Positions 1-7,464 of a stretch of DNA of 36,548 bases are shown one piece after another. Each line of letters opens with the position of its first letter. Position 1 is the first letter of the stretch. Position numbers and translations under genes: made by a program. The notes beneath the pieces were generated by a model that worked only from the letters and a program-made list of their open reading frames with translations, ran no database searches and was not told the DNA's origin. The stretch comes from an uncultured Prevotellaceae bacterium (GTDB lineage Bacteria; Bacteroidota; Bacteroidia; Bacteroidales; Bacteroidaceae): contig ONCZ01000055.1 of the NCBI GenBank assembly GCA_900316445.1, forward strand, positions 1 to 36,548, read 5' to 3'.

Positions 1-369
1 GCCCCCGGCATACACCCAGCGCTTGAATTCCTTTTTGATCGCCCGCATCGAGCCACCCTCTTTGATCGTCTTCAGCAGCGTGCTCGTCTTCAGCTTATAG
101 AATCCCAAGTTGAACGCAAAACTCACGAGTGCATCAAACTGCGGCTGGTTCAAGTCCAATCCTAACGAATCGACCTGTTTCTCCACGTCATACAGATCTG
201 CCTTCAGGAACATCTCAGCCCAATACTCGCTGATCACGTCTCCCATCCTGACGCCCTTTGTATGACCATACCCGATCGTCGGTACCCCAGCAGCATCATA
301 GTACGCCTCCTTGCGCAAGCCCTCAAACTCCTTCAGCTTCTTCAAGCCGATATCACTGATTCTCTTCAT
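1..369 (-). CDS. GH24 phage-type lysozyme (endolysin), C-terminus cut by window edge
   Basis: Reading the minus strand from the ATG at 367-369 gives 123 residues before the window ends. The product would hydrolyse the MurNAc-GlcNAc bond of peptidoglycan. Residues 12-21 (LKEFEGLRKE) hold the expected catalytic Glu near the N-terminus, and residues 24-37 (YDAAGVPTIGYGHT) are the family's D-x-x-G-x-x-TIGYGHT block. QFDALVSFAFNLG (about 78-90) and a closing RWVYAGG fit GH24. The family is usually about 140-180 residues, so little is missing. No signal peptide is visible, as in phage endolysins that rely on a holin. It is the last visible gene of a minus-strand run and starts 2 nt after the preceding gene stops, so translation is probably coupled. 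It may be a phage or other mobile-element lysis gene; no holin is recognised. Confidence 0.85.
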   Translation of the reverse strand, partial: MKRISDIGLKKLKEFEGLRKEAYYDAAGVPTIGYGHTKGVRMGDVISEYWAEMFLKADLYDVEKQVDSLGLDLNQPQFDALVSFAFNLGFYKLKTSTLLKTIKEGGSMRAIKKEFKRWVYAGG

Positions 370-371
370 TA

Positions 372-686
372 TCAATTCTCCTTATAGTCTTCTTTCTCAA
401 TTTCCTGCATAGTCTCTTCCATCTCCTCATCAAACATCGGCACCAGTTTCATGTAGAGAGGAATAGGGTTTATGCCTTTACTCATAGAGACTGCCTTCAG
501 TGTAGCCCAGGCTTTTGCCAATGCATAGGTCTCAACCATCAAAGCCTCCGGTGAGCTTCCGAACAACGAGAGCGTGCCAATCAGTGCTGTAGCCAGCGGC
601 TCTCCATTGCGAACCATCATCTTCAGGTTCTCTTTCTTCTCCTTCTCGCTGCATGTGGCAGCCTTGGATTTCATTTTCTGTTCCAT
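372..686 (-). CDS. Unknown 104-residue protein before the lysozyme
   Basis: I do not recognise this protein. It has a Lys/Glu-rich N-terminus, a more hydrophobic helical centre (about 29-67, Ala/Leu-rich but interrupted by polar residues) and a very acidic C-terminus. The central stretch is too polar for a confident membrane helix, so a holin role is possible but not supported. It sits 7 nt after the preceding gene stop and 2 nt before the lysozyme start, in a tightly packed minus-strand run. It is taken as real because of this packing and because the frame is uninterrupted in the dominant coding direction. A longer open frame on the opposite strand (574-1188) is treated as its shadow. Confidence 0.6.
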   Translation of the reverse strand: MEQKMKSKAATCSEKEKKENLKMMVRNGEPLATALIGTLSLFGSSPEALMVETYALAKAWATLKAVSMSKGINPIPLYMKLVPMFDEEMEETMQEIEKEDYKEN

Positions 687-693
687 AAATATT

Positions 694-1173
694 TTATTTT
701 ACGTCGCCTCCAGTAGACGACTCAGCGTTAATCTTCTTCTTTCCGTATCTGCGTATCATATACCGCATGTGACCTGCGAACATCAGCGTCGGCATGTCAT
801 CCTTGAACATCCGGCAGGCCACCTTGTAGCCCTGGTTGGCCACTGCGCTCTTGAACTTCATCTTCGTGCCCGTCATCACGTACACCAACAGCGCATAGGC
901 CATCGCTGCACGGTCGAGGGGATGATAGAACTCGAGCATCTTCTCCACACGCTGGCGACTCTCCTCAGTCAGCCACAACTCCAACAGTTTGATCATCATC
1001 CTCGTGGCCAGTGTGGTCTCCCAGTTGCCGATCAGCTCCTCACCGTCAGTCTTCTCCAACCAAGGAGCCAGGTGGTGCAGCATCTGCATGATCTGCGACT
1101 CCTCTTTGATTGCTCTCTCCTGTGCGTCTGTCAGCTGAGCCGACTCCATCACTTCTTCTTGAATCTTTGTCAT
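694..1173 (-). CDS. Unknown 159-residue helical protein
   Basis: I do not recognise this protein. It looks mostly alpha-helical and soluble: a Glu-rich N-terminus (about 1-30), a Trp-containing middle (APWLEKTDGEE, about 36-46), then helical segments with several Met and Leu residues, and a basic tail (RYGKKKINAE). No signal peptide, membrane helix or catalytic motif is visible. It lies between a 202-bp gap holding a repeat array (1326-1379) and the 104-residue gene, so it may be transcribed from the promoter at 2589-2620 or from an unseen site in the gap. The context of a downstream lysozyme suggests a mobile-element or phage-derived gene set, but this is inference. Confidence 0.6.
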   Translation of the reverse strand: MTKIQEEVMESAQLTDAQERAIKEESQIMQMLHHLAPWLEKTDGEELIGNWETTLATRMMIKLLELWLTEESRQRVEKMLEFYHPLDRAAMAYALLVYVMTGTKMKFKSAVANQGYKVACRMFKDDMPTLMFAGHMRYMIRRYGKKKINAESSTGGDVK

Positions 1174-1325
1174 TGTCTTACATTTTAAAATTGAACATAA
1201 AAAACAAACCCACGGTCGTCATTTCTGATTTCCGTGGGCAAAGATTCTGAATCCAGTTTCAGATTTGCAAGCAATTTCTCAAGAAAATGTATTCCTCATA
1301 AACGGCTGATTTTTAGTTGATTAAG

Positions 1326-1379
1326 CTGAATCCACCGACTTTTCCAAAAGTGGATTCAGGTGGATTCAGGTGGATTCAG
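1326..1379. repeat. Three tandem 10-bp repeats plus one inverted copy
   Basis: GTGGATTCAG occurs three times without gaps at 1350-1359, 1360-1369 and 1370-1379. An exact inverted copy, CTGAATCCAC, lies at 1326-1335. The inverted copy can pair with any one of the three direct copies, giving alternative 10-bp stems with loops of 14, 24 or 34 nt. The last direct copy overlaps the stop codon (1376-1378) of the gene ending at 1376. It could act as a terminator, an operator or an iteron group. No T-run follows the stem on the minus strand, so a simple terminator is not obvious. Confidence 0.8.
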
Positions 1380-2056
1380 CCTTTGGGGTACTTTTTCAGC
1401 ATACCTTTAAGCAGGCTGAACAGCATATTTGCCTCCGCTGATTCCAACTTGGTGCTCATTCGCTTCACTGCGCTAGCCGTATTAGTATAATAAGGTGAGA
1501 AGGCAAACTCCAGGTCGGTGAGTTGAAGATCCCTTGCCCTCAGTTCTTCCATCTGCAGCAGTCTGCCGATAAACGGCGCCACGATCATCACCCCGTCGTA
1601 CTTCGATGTACAGCAGAGAAACTCATTGATCTTCGCCTCGTGGTTCTTCCTCAGGTCGTCCATCATCTTCGAGATACGCCCGCCATCCACAAAGAACGTA
1701 TATTCCCCAGCAAGCCCTCTCGGATTGGCCGGTATCGTCTCTCCGTTCTTCCTGGCTGCCCTTGTCACGATGTCCTTCACCCTGTTCACAAACACATCGG
1801 CAGGCGGCAGGTCTGGATGAATCGGAGGCATCACTTCCTTTACAGTGGACTCTTGCGAACTTTGGCTGTTGGTCACCTTATTCTCGTCAGAGCTCACAGA
1901 ACCACTCCCCGTGATTTCCTCCACATGTCCGAAATGGAACGTCCCGTCGCCGTCCATCCTGAAATTGAGCGTATCCACATGGTCGATATGCTGTCCGATG
2001 GGTGCATAATAGTTGTTGGTGATGTGGATGTCACCACGCCCCTTCCTCTCACTCAT
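1376..2056 (-). CDS. Unknown protein with N-terminal NNYYAPIGQ motif
   Basis: Unrecognised protein of 226 residues. I chose the ATG at 2054-2056 because it follows AAAGGAGG at 2066-2073, a rare clear ribosome site here; the upstream in-frame start at 2101 would overlap the previous gene by 53 bp. With this start, the overlap is 8 bp. Near the N-terminus is ITNNYYAPIGQHIDHVD, followed by FRMDGDGTFHFGHVEEI, a beta-rich motif also found at the C-terminus of the preceding protein. A low-complexity Ser/Glu linker follows (about 52-75). The C-terminal 130 residues look globular and mixed alpha/beta (VNRVKDIVTRAARKNG, FFVDGGRISKMMDDLRK, DGVMIVAPFIGRLLQM). There is no signal peptide or membrane helix. 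Confidence 0.65.
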   Translation of the reverse strand: MSERKGRGDIHITNNYYAPIGQHIDHVDTLNFRMDGDGTFHFGHVEEITGSGSVSSDENKVTNSQSSQESTVKEVMPPIHPDLPPADVFVNRVKDIVTRAARKNGETIPANPRGLAGEYTFFVDGGRISKMMDDLRKNHEAKINEFLCCTSKYDGVMIVAPFIGRLLQMEELRARDLQLTDLEFAFSPYYTNTASAVKRMSTKLESAEANMLFSLLKGMLKKYPKG

Positions 2057-2528
2057 ACGGCTCACCCTCCTTTGTTGGCGGATATCCTGCATAATCGGCA
2101 TGGCTCACCTGCTGACCAACCGGCGCATTAAAGTTGTTCGTGATGTTCGGTTTGTTATCGTCTTCAGGCAGTGTCACGACCTCATTGATATGAACCAGTG
2201 CCTGCACCCCGCACGTCTCAGACACCGTCTTCTGCATGAACGACTGCAGGAATCCCAACAGGCGTATGTCCTTCACGCAGGCCACAAACGCCTTGATCTT
2301 CTCCCACGACAGCCAAAGATAATTCCTCAACAACTGGTTCTCCAGCTCCACCGCCTCCTGTTGCATCTTCAGCTGTTCGTATTTCATCTGCCATTTGTCT
2401 CTCTCCGACCGCGTCACAAGCAGCTCGCTGTCCTTCTGCCTCAACTGTTCTTTCAGAGAGGCAATCGTTACATCCCTGTCACTCATCTGACTTGACAGGG
2501 AAAAGAATTCTGACTCGCTAAGATTCAT
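2049..2528 (-). CDS. Coiled-coil protein with C-terminal NNFNAPVGQ motif
   Basis: Unrecognised protein of 159 residues. Residues about 12-68 are rich in Glu, Lys, Gln and Leu with heptad spacing (IASLKEQLRQKDSELL, KYEQLKMQQEAVELEN), typical of a coiled coil. A hydrophobic helix-rich segment follows (LWLSWEKIKAFVACVKDIR). The C-terminus carries NITNNFNAPVGQQVSHAD, matching the motif at the N-terminus of the next protein. The start at 2528 is supported by AAGGAGG upstream of the ATG. It is the first gene after the promoter at 2589-2620 and overlaps the next gene by 8 bp, so the pair is probably co-translated and may form a complex. The function is unknown. Confidence 0.7.
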   Translation of the reverse strand: MNLSESEFFSLSSQMSDRDVTIASLKEQLRQKDSELLVTRSERDKWQMKYEQLKMQQEAVELENQLLRNYLWLSWEKIKAFVACVKDIRLLGFLQSFMQKTVSETCGVQALVHINEVVTLPEDDNKPNITNNFNAPVGQQVSHADYAGYPPTKEGEPYE

Positions 2529-2588
2529 CTTTCTCCTCCTTAATATTTATATATAATACTGTGTGTTTAAGATCTCCCTTTCTGCCTG

Positions 2589-2620
2589 CAAAAGTACAAA
2601 AAATGCACGGTATCACCAAA
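2589..2620 (-). promoter_or_regulatory. Bacteroidota-type promoter for the left operon
   Basis: On the minus strand TTTG (2617-2620) is followed after 20 nt by TACTTTTG (2589-2596), matching the Bacteroidota sigma-ABfr consensus TTTG-N19-21-TAnnTTTG. The first downstream start codon is at 2528, leaving a leader of roughly 55-60 nt. Confidence 0.8.
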
Positions 2621-2666
2621 CCTGAAAACCTTAATATTTTATAAATCTTTGGAATAGCTTCCATTC

Positions 2667-2692
2667 TTGCACACTTTGCCATTTTTGTGCAA
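2667..2692. repeat. Inverted repeat TTGCACA-N12-TGTGCAA, possible operator
   Basis: TTGCACA at 2667-2673 and TGTGCAA at 2686-2692 are exact inverse copies with a 12-nt spacer. They lie about 47 bp upstream of the -33 box of the promoter at 2589-2620 and just beyond the terminator at 2708-2735. The symmetry suits a dimeric regulator, but no regulator gene is adjacent. Confidence 0.4.
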
Positions 2693-2707
2693 TCCCTATC
2701 AACAAAA

Positions 2708-2735
2708 GAAGCCGCTGGCAATTGCCAACGGCTTC
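2708..2735 (-). terminator. Rho-independent terminator of the PBP operon
   Basis: GAAGCCG (2708-2714) pairs with CGGCTTC (2729-2735), and the centre TGGCAATTGCCA (2716-2727) is self-complementary. In the minus-strand transcript the one odd position is a U-G wobble rather than a mismatch, and the stem is followed by TTTTGTT. It begins 5 nt after the stop of the transpeptidase gene. Confidence 0.85.
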
Positions 2736-2739
2736 AATT

Positions 2740-4101
2740 TTACTCAGAGGTCCAGTCCCCTCTATTGTGTATACTCGTTTGTGTTATTCCTCCGAGGTGG
2801 ATCCTGTATCCATCATCACTACTATCTAGTGATTCCATGATTGAACGAATATTATCTTCTGTTATTAGGACTGTATCATTCTTTTCTTCGTCAACCACGA
2901 GTACATGAGGCATCCCGTGGGCAATCATCCATTCTGTGATATCGTGGAATAAAACACCAGCCATACCACCGCCACTGGCAGGCAGTGCCAGCTTGTTCAG
3001 ACTGACTATCATACTGTATTTAGGAGCATCTGCAGGGAAGTAACCACAAAAAGCAACCTGATATTCGCAAACGGGATCCTCATTATCACCATAATAATAT
3101 TCTTTTACCTGTGACGTTCCAGTCTTTCCTGCAACCCTAAAAATCGGAGTACCTGCCCTCCTGCCCAATCCTTGACTTACCACATGTTCCAGTATCACTT
3201 TCATGACCTTGATATTTGCTTTGCTGGCAATCTGAGGATTGATAACCTCCACCTCGCCAGTTTTCAGTGTAGGCTTCACCATCTTACCATTATTGGCAAT
3301 AGCATTATAGAAAGTCAACATCTGGATAGGAGCCATTTTTCGATTGTACCCAATGGAACTCCAGATGATTAATTTATTTACCCAATCTGAATCTTTTGGA
3401 GAATCATAGGTAGTTGGTTTAAGCCCTTCTATTCCATCAATGAAGTCTGGTTGTCCGAAACTCATTTTGTTTAAGTCATCAAAGAAATCACTTTCGTGTC
3501 CTTTATAAAACTTCCAAATAGGCATACTGATTCCGATGTTTGAACTGACCTCCAATGCTCTGGCCAAATTCAAATCCTCATAGCCTCCTCTTCGCCAGTT
3601 ATGGTCTCTCACAACCCAGTCATCATCAACTCCCCAGATTCCATTTCCTGTATGGACAACATACGAACTGTCTATTCCCCTTTCAAATAATGTGAGTAAA
3701 GACGCCGTTTTAGCCAAGGATCCAAGTTCCTGTTGATAGGCAAAGTTCTTACAAGATTGGAACTTACCTTCGAAGTCGCACTCCAGTCCTACCATTGCCA
3801 GTACCTCACCCGTCTGCACCTCCATCACAATCACCTGACCTTGTAGACCGCCTATCTCCATCAACTTTTCATTTAGCAGAGAGTCCACACACTCTTGCAA
3901 TTCAGGAACGATGGTGGGCTTGCCCATTTCTTTATTTGGCATAGTCGTTTCAGGTTCCTGGAGAGCCAGAGCCTTATTCAGTGTTATTCCCAAAAACACA
4001 ACCAAAATCAATAGAACAATAGCAGCAATGGCGATCTTCCATTTCTCCCGCTTACTCATCCTACGTGACTTCCCCTGCACTTGTAATTCATCATCTATCA
4101 T
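2740..4101 (-). CDS. Compact penicillin-binding transpeptidase, FtsI-like domain only
   Basis: Membrane-anchored DD-transpeptidase-fold protein of 453 residues that would crosslink peptidoglycan in the periplasm and bind beta-lactams. A short cytoplasmic basic N-terminus precedes one membrane helix (about 22-42). The three active-site motifs are all present: SLAK at 128-131 (Ser nucleophile), SSN at 186-188 and KTGT at 326-329 in the context AGKTGTSQV. Canonical FtsI/PBP2 proteins are about 550-700 residues and carry an N-terminal dimerisation domain, which is missing here: only about 85 residues separate the membrane helix from the fold. It follows the exported 145-residue protein by 15 nt and ends at a terminator, so the two form an operon. 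It is not the main cell-division FtsI by context, since no mur/ftsW genes are nearby. Confidence 0.8.
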   Translation of the reverse strand: MIDDELQVQGKSRRMSKREKWKIAIAAIVLLILVVFLGITLNKALALQEPETTMPNKEMGKPTIVPELQECVDSLLNEKLMEIGGLQGQVIVMEVQTGEVLAMVGLECDFEGKFQSCKNFAYQQELGSLAKTASLLTLFERGIDSSYVVHTGNGIWGVDDDWVVRDHNWRRGGYEDLNLARALEVSSNIGISMPIWKFYKGHESDFFDDLNKMSFGQPDFIDGIEGLKPTTYDSPKDSDWVNKLIIWSSIGYNRKMAPIQMLTFYNAIANNGKMVKPTLKTGEVEVINPQIASKANIKVMKVILEHVVSQGLGRRAGTPIFRVAGKTGTSQVKEYYYGDNEDPVCEYQVAFCGYFPADAPKYSMIVSLNKLALPASGGGMAGVLFHDITEWMIAHGMPHVLVVDEEKNDTVLITEDNIRSIMESLDSSDDGYRIHLGGITQTSIHNRGDWTSE

Positions 4102-4116
4102 AACAATTCCCTCTTT

Positions 4117-4554
4117 TTAGAAATACACCATAACGTACAAAGAAGAATAGGCTTTGAAGGTGAAGTTGTCGCGAATCTCCTCGGGATCGAAGGCACCGAC
4201 TTCACTGGCGACGGAACCGCAATTACTCCATCCGTGCTGCGTCTTGATACTCAGCAGCCGTACTTCATCACCGATAACGCCCACCCTGATAGGTGCAGAA
4301 TACCATCCGTCACTTTTCTTGTAGTACCCCCTTGTCGTCATTTCCTGCATCTTGGGCTGTGCAGGCTGCTGCTGATGAGAATAACCACGACTGGGTGCAA
4401 CCTCAATAGGTTCATAAGTCGTAAACGGCACCCCATACCCCATGCTTGGTGTATAAGACCTGTGAGGCGCTTCGGCACTCTGGTAAACCGTAAACTGTGC
4501 AGATGCTGTGACAGTACCTAACAGCATACAACATGCAATCATCATCTCTTTCAT
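4117..4554 (-). CDS. Exported unknown 145-residue protein
   Basis: I do not recognise the family. The N-terminus is a clear signal peptide (KEMMIACCMLLGTVTASAQ, cleavage expected after ASA, about residue 19), so the product is periplasmic or outer-membrane. The next about 50 residues are rich in Tyr, Pro, Gln and Ser and probably disordered. The C-terminal about 75 residues look like a small beta-rich domain (GYYKKSDGWYSAPIRVGVIG, then VRLLSIKTQHGWSNC), ending in aromatic residues. It is the first gene of a two-gene operon with the compact transpeptidase, under the promoter at 4591-4621, which hints at a cell-wall role; this is inference from position. Confidence 0.7.
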   Translation of the reverse strand: MKEMMIACCMLLGTVTASAQFTVYQSAEAPHRSYTPSMGYGVPFTTYEPIEVAPSRGYSHQQQPAQPKMQEMTTRGYYKKSDGWYSAPIRVGVIGDEVRLLSIKTQHGWSNCGSVASEVGAFDPEEIRDNFTFKAYSSLYVMVYF

Positions 4555-4590
4555 ACTTTACACTTTTTAGAGTTAAACATCTTTCGAGTG

Positions 4591-4621
4591 CAAAGATACG
4601 ACAGAATCCGCCACTATCAAA
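4591..4621 (-). promoter_or_regulatory. Bacteroidota-type promoter for the PBP operon
   Basis: On the minus strand TTTG (4618-4621) precedes TATCTTTG (4591-4598) with 19 nt between, a full match to the consensus. The start codon at 4554 lies about 36 nt downstream of the -7 box. Confidence 0.85.
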
Positions 4622-4626
4622 ATATA

Positions 4627-4654
4627 TCCCGCCATCTTGTACGAAATGGCGGGA
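4627..4654 (-). terminator. Perfect 9-bp hairpin after the last kinase gene
   Basis: TCCCGCCAT (4627-4635) pairs exactly with ATGGCGGGA (4646-4654), loop of 10 nt. On the minus strand it is followed by TATATTTTG, a modest U-rich tail. It lies 67 nt beyond the stop of the kinase gene at 4722 and ends 5 nt from the -33 box of the next promoter, so it may both end the island transcript and insulate the PBP operon. Confidence 0.65.
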
Positions 4655-4721
4655 TTGTTGTACAAAATACCTTTTTCCCTTTTTTTACTATCAAGAGGTT
4701 TTCCTTCCTTTTACATTCGAT

Positions 4722-6233
4722 TTATTGATTGTCAAGAATATCTGCGATGTATGGTTTGATCGCATCCGCTCTATCCCGGAATTCCTGAATGTATTCCGCC
4801 CCAGCATCCAAATTCTTGTAGATGACGAGCAGAGTTGCTTTAATGTCAGCTTGCTGTTGCATCGCCTTCCTGACGGCATTAGCATCGAGCGACTCTTTCT
4901 GAGCCAGCGCATCGTCCAATTTGGCGAGAGCCTGCTTGTAGATGTCTTCCACATTATTATATATAGAAGCATCAGTATATTCATCGGGATGATTCTGGAT
5001 GACGGCATCGGCTTTTAAACGCATTGCAACTGCTTCTTCTATCATTATCTCTGGCGAAGAATCCCTTACCTGTACCGAAGAATCATCTCTTATTATAAAG
5101 AAAAAGAATAATATGCCAACAACTAATATTCCCAAGAATATGAGGAAACCGCTATAATCTGTGGATTTCCTTGAATATGTTGTATCCTTGTGATTTGTTT
5201 GTACAGATCTTGATGTATATGAAACATTCCTATCCTCTTTCTGAGTATGATTGTTTTGAGTATAGTCTTGTCTGTTAGACTCCGTATAAGCATTAGGCAC
5301 AGAAGGTTTGTATTCTGTAATAGTATCCTCACTTTGGGGTGAAGCAACATTCATTATCTGATTATTATCGACATTCTTAGCCAAATCATATTCTAAGAAT
5401 TTTTTTGTACTTTGTGGCCTATATTTCCTTTGGATGATCATCGAAGAAAAGATAAGCTCCTTGATGGGCTCAGAGCAATATCGCGGCATTTCCAGAGGCG
5501 TGCCACCAACACGCTCTATCACTGATGTCGGGCGTTTGCCTGTCATGGCAAAAAGAAGCGTTGCCCCTAATCCATACACATCGCTGGCAGGAGAGAACTC
5601 TTCCACATTCTGCTGATACTGCTCAATGGGAGCATAGCCTTCACTCATGCCTATTGGAGTGGTACTTGTCTCATGGCCAGACTCATCATAATTCTTGGCG
5701 ATACCAAAATCAATCAACATCGCATTCCCCCTATCGTCAAGAAGGATGTTTGAAGGCTTCACGTCGTAATGGCAGATGTGCTCCACCTCATGCATATACT
5801 TCAGCGCATCTGCAATTTGTCTGATGATTTTCATCGCCTCCACCTCCGTCAAAGGCCCTCTGCTTTTCACGTAGTCTTGCAAAGAACCACCTTTCAAATA
5901 CGGCATAGAGTAGTACACCGTACCATTTTCTTCAAACACATCGATGACACTGATAATATGAAGATGATGAAGTCTTGAAAGATTCCGGGCTTCCTTAATG
6001 AATTTCTCCCGATACCGCTCTACTTGCTTGAGACTTCCACCAGACGAACACATCGTCTGCGTCACTTCATCACGGGAACACAGGTCTTTCATGAAGAACT
6101 CTTTCACAGCGACATACACGCCCAAAGAATTGTCCTTCGCCAAATACGTAATACCGAAGCCTCCCTGCCCCAGTACGTCTTTAATTTTATATCTTCCACC
6201 CTGCAAGGTGGTGTTTGGTTGTAGATGTTGCAT
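4722..6233 (-). CDS. Hanks-type Ser/Thr kinase A, one membrane helix, helical C-terminal domain
   Basis: Phosphorylates Ser/Thr on partner proteins using ATP. The 503 residues contain: glycine loop GQGGFG (22-27), ATP-binding Lys44 (VAVKEF), catalytic loop HYDVKPSN (155-162, Tyr replacing the usual Arg/Leu after His), DFG (175-177), APIE in place of APE (201-204) and DVYGLG (218-223). A polar linker (about 290-360) leads to a membrane helix (about 361-381). The outer domain (about 390-503) is helical and Glu/Ala/Lys-rich, with no recognised fold. It starts 2 nt after the YhcG-like gene stops and is the last gene of the island. The first about 80 nt closely resemble the 5' ends of kinases B and C and of two gene fragments nearby. 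Confidence 0.92.
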   Translation of the reverse strand: MQHLQPNTTLQGGRYKIKDVLGQGGFGITYLAKDNSLGVYVAVKEFFMKDLCSRDEVTQTMCSSGGSLKQVERYREKFIKEARNLSRLHHLHIISVIDVFEENGTVYYSMPYLKGGSLQDYVKSRGPLTEVEAMKIIRQIADALKYMHEVEHICHYDVKPSNILLDDRGNAMLIDFGIAKNYDESGHETSTTPIGMSEGYAPIEQYQQNVEEFSPASDVYGLGATLLFAMTGKRPTSVIERVGGTPLEMPRYCSEPIKELIFSSMIIQRKYRPQSTKKFLEYDLAKNVDNNQIMNVASPQSEDTITEYKPSVPNAYTESNRQDYTQNNHTQKEDRNVSYTSRSVQTNHKDTTYSRKSTDYSGFLIFLGILVVGILFFFFIIRDDSSVQVRDSSPEIMIEEAVAMRLKADAVIQNHPDEYTDASIYNNVEDIYKQALAKLDDALAQKESLDANAVRKAMQQQADIKATLLVIYKNLDAGAEYIQEFRDRADAIKPYIADILDNQ

Positions 6234-6235
6234 AA

Positions 6236-7342
6236 CTATTTACCTTTAAATTCTTTTAGGAAAGAACAAAACTCTTCCAAAGATTTCTGGACGACCTCTT
6301 TCGGTATCAGCTGACGATGATACTCTGCTACCATTGTCGGACTAAGACTTCTACTCATGGCATACTCTACGACGCTTTGATCAGCAGATTGACAAAGCAG
6401 GATTCCTATACTTGGATTCTCATTACTCCGCTTTACATCTCTGTCAAGAGCTTCCAAATAGAATTCTAACTGCCCCATATATTCTGGCTTAAACTTCTTC
6501 GCCTTTAACTCAATGGCAACGAGGCATTGAAGCCCACGATGATAGAACAACAAATCCACCTTAAACGTAGAACCACCGACCTGTAACGGATATTCGCTAT
6601 CAACATATAGGAAATCCTTGCCCAATTCCAACACGAACTGCTTCATGTGATCCAATAGCCCTTTATGTAATTGTCTTTCGTTATGCTTTTCTGGTAAGCT
6701 CAGGAAATCTACGAAAGCCCTATCCTTTATCAATGACGGAGATTGTGGATACATCTGCTTAAGTCCCGCAGAAAAGTTCTTTTTATTCCCCATCAAAGAG
6801 CCAAATGTGTCATTCACGATGCAACGCTGCAGTTCCTTATTCTTTAATCGCTCCCTATACGCATATAGGATGTAGAATATACGCTGCTCTACTGTATTGC
6901 AACGATTCAGAATCTCCAGATGATTAGAAAAAGTTGTAAGGCAGAGTATCTGAGGTAATTGTGCAGATGTCATCTGCACAATTGTATTTTTATTCATTTG
7001 TGCAGTTTGCGTCTGCACAAAGTCTGGTAATGACAAACCCTGGAGTCGCTCAATAAATGTTTTTGACGAGTACTCATCATAGAACATCACCATATTGTAG
7101 AGATTTCGACGACTATAGCCTTTCAGCGTAGGGTCTTTTGTTCGCAGATAATCAGATAGTTGAGTAACAACCTTACTTCCCCATTCGTTGCTTTTCAGCT
7201 TATCACTAACTATTCTGCCTACTGTCCAGCTCATCTGAAGAGACTCCTCATTCACTTCACGTAATGCCCTTTCACGATGCAAGGTAATGATGCCTCGTAT
7301 CTCCTCAAACTGTTGTTCGTATTTTGTAATCTCGTTTGCCAT
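6236..7342 (-). CDS. YhcG/DUF1016 family PD-(D/E)XK nuclease-fold protein
   Basis: Full-length member (368 residues) of the YhcG (DUF1016) family. Residues about 10-180 form the helical N-terminal domain (WTVGRIVSDKL, YSRRNLYNMVMFYDEY). The C-terminal nuclease fold has Asp263 (FKVDLLFYHR), the ELK signature at 278-280 (LVAIELKAKKF) and Gln291 (MGQLEFYL), matching the D-ExK-Q pattern of PD-(D/E)XK enzymes, so it is probably active on DNA. The family's role is not settled; members often occur in accessory and restriction-like loci. It lies between kinases B and A, 2 nt from A, with a decayed kinase 5' end 30-82 nt upstream of its start, as if it had replaced a kinase body. It is the only gene of the island with no obvious signalling link. 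Confidence 0.88.
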   Translation of the reverse strand: MANEITKYEQQFEEIRGIITLHRERALREVNEESLQMSWTVGRIVSDKLKSNEWGSKVVTQLSDYLRTKDPTLKGYSRRNLYNMVMFYDEYSSKTFIERLQGLSLPDFVQTQTAQMNKNTIVQMTSAQLPQILCLTTFSNHLEILNRCNTVEQRIFYILYAYRERLKNKELQRCIVNDTFGSLMGNKKNFSAGLKQMYPQSPSLIKDRAFVDFLSLPEKHNERQLHKGLLDHMKQFVLELGKDFLYVDSEYPLQVGGSTFKVDLLFYHRGLQCLVAIELKAKKFKPEYMGQLEFYLEALDRDVKRSNENPSIGILLCQSADQSVVEYAMSRSLSPTMVAEYHRQLIPKEVVQKSLEEFCSFLKEFKGK

Positions 7343-7371
7343 TATATTTAAAACGTTTTATTTCTATTATT

Positions 7372-7424
7372 ATTGCCGAAGCCTCCTTGCCCCAGCACTC
7401 GCTCTATTCTGTATTTTTACCTTG
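7372..7424 (-). pseudogene. Kinase 5'-end fragment upstream of the YhcG gene
   Basis: The minus strand here encodes YRIERVLGQGGFG, identical in protein and almost identical in DNA to the start of kinase B, then breaks off into a run of Asn codons and a stop. Upstream of that the frame is lost by a one-base indel next to CAAGGT, and the initiator region is no longer readable. It is too short and too damaged to be a gene. It lies between the stop of kinase B and the start of the YhcG gene, and would form part of the latter's leader. Confidence 0.8.
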
Positions 7425-7464
7425 TAGAACCAAATAATGTATTTGGACTTACGACCATTACCTT

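Noticed and set aside
574-1188. 204-codon plus-strand frame over the left operon
   Set aside because: It covers the two minus-strand genes that fit the packed operon, and its own start has no supporting promoter or motif.
1326-1379. CRISPR-like array
   Set aside because: The 10-bp units are contiguous with no spacers and no cas genes are present; the same holds for the other tandem repeats.
2518-2721. 67-codon minus-strand frame upstream of the coiled-coil gene
   Set aside because: It contains the promoter at 2589-2620, so most of it would not be transcribed with the operon.
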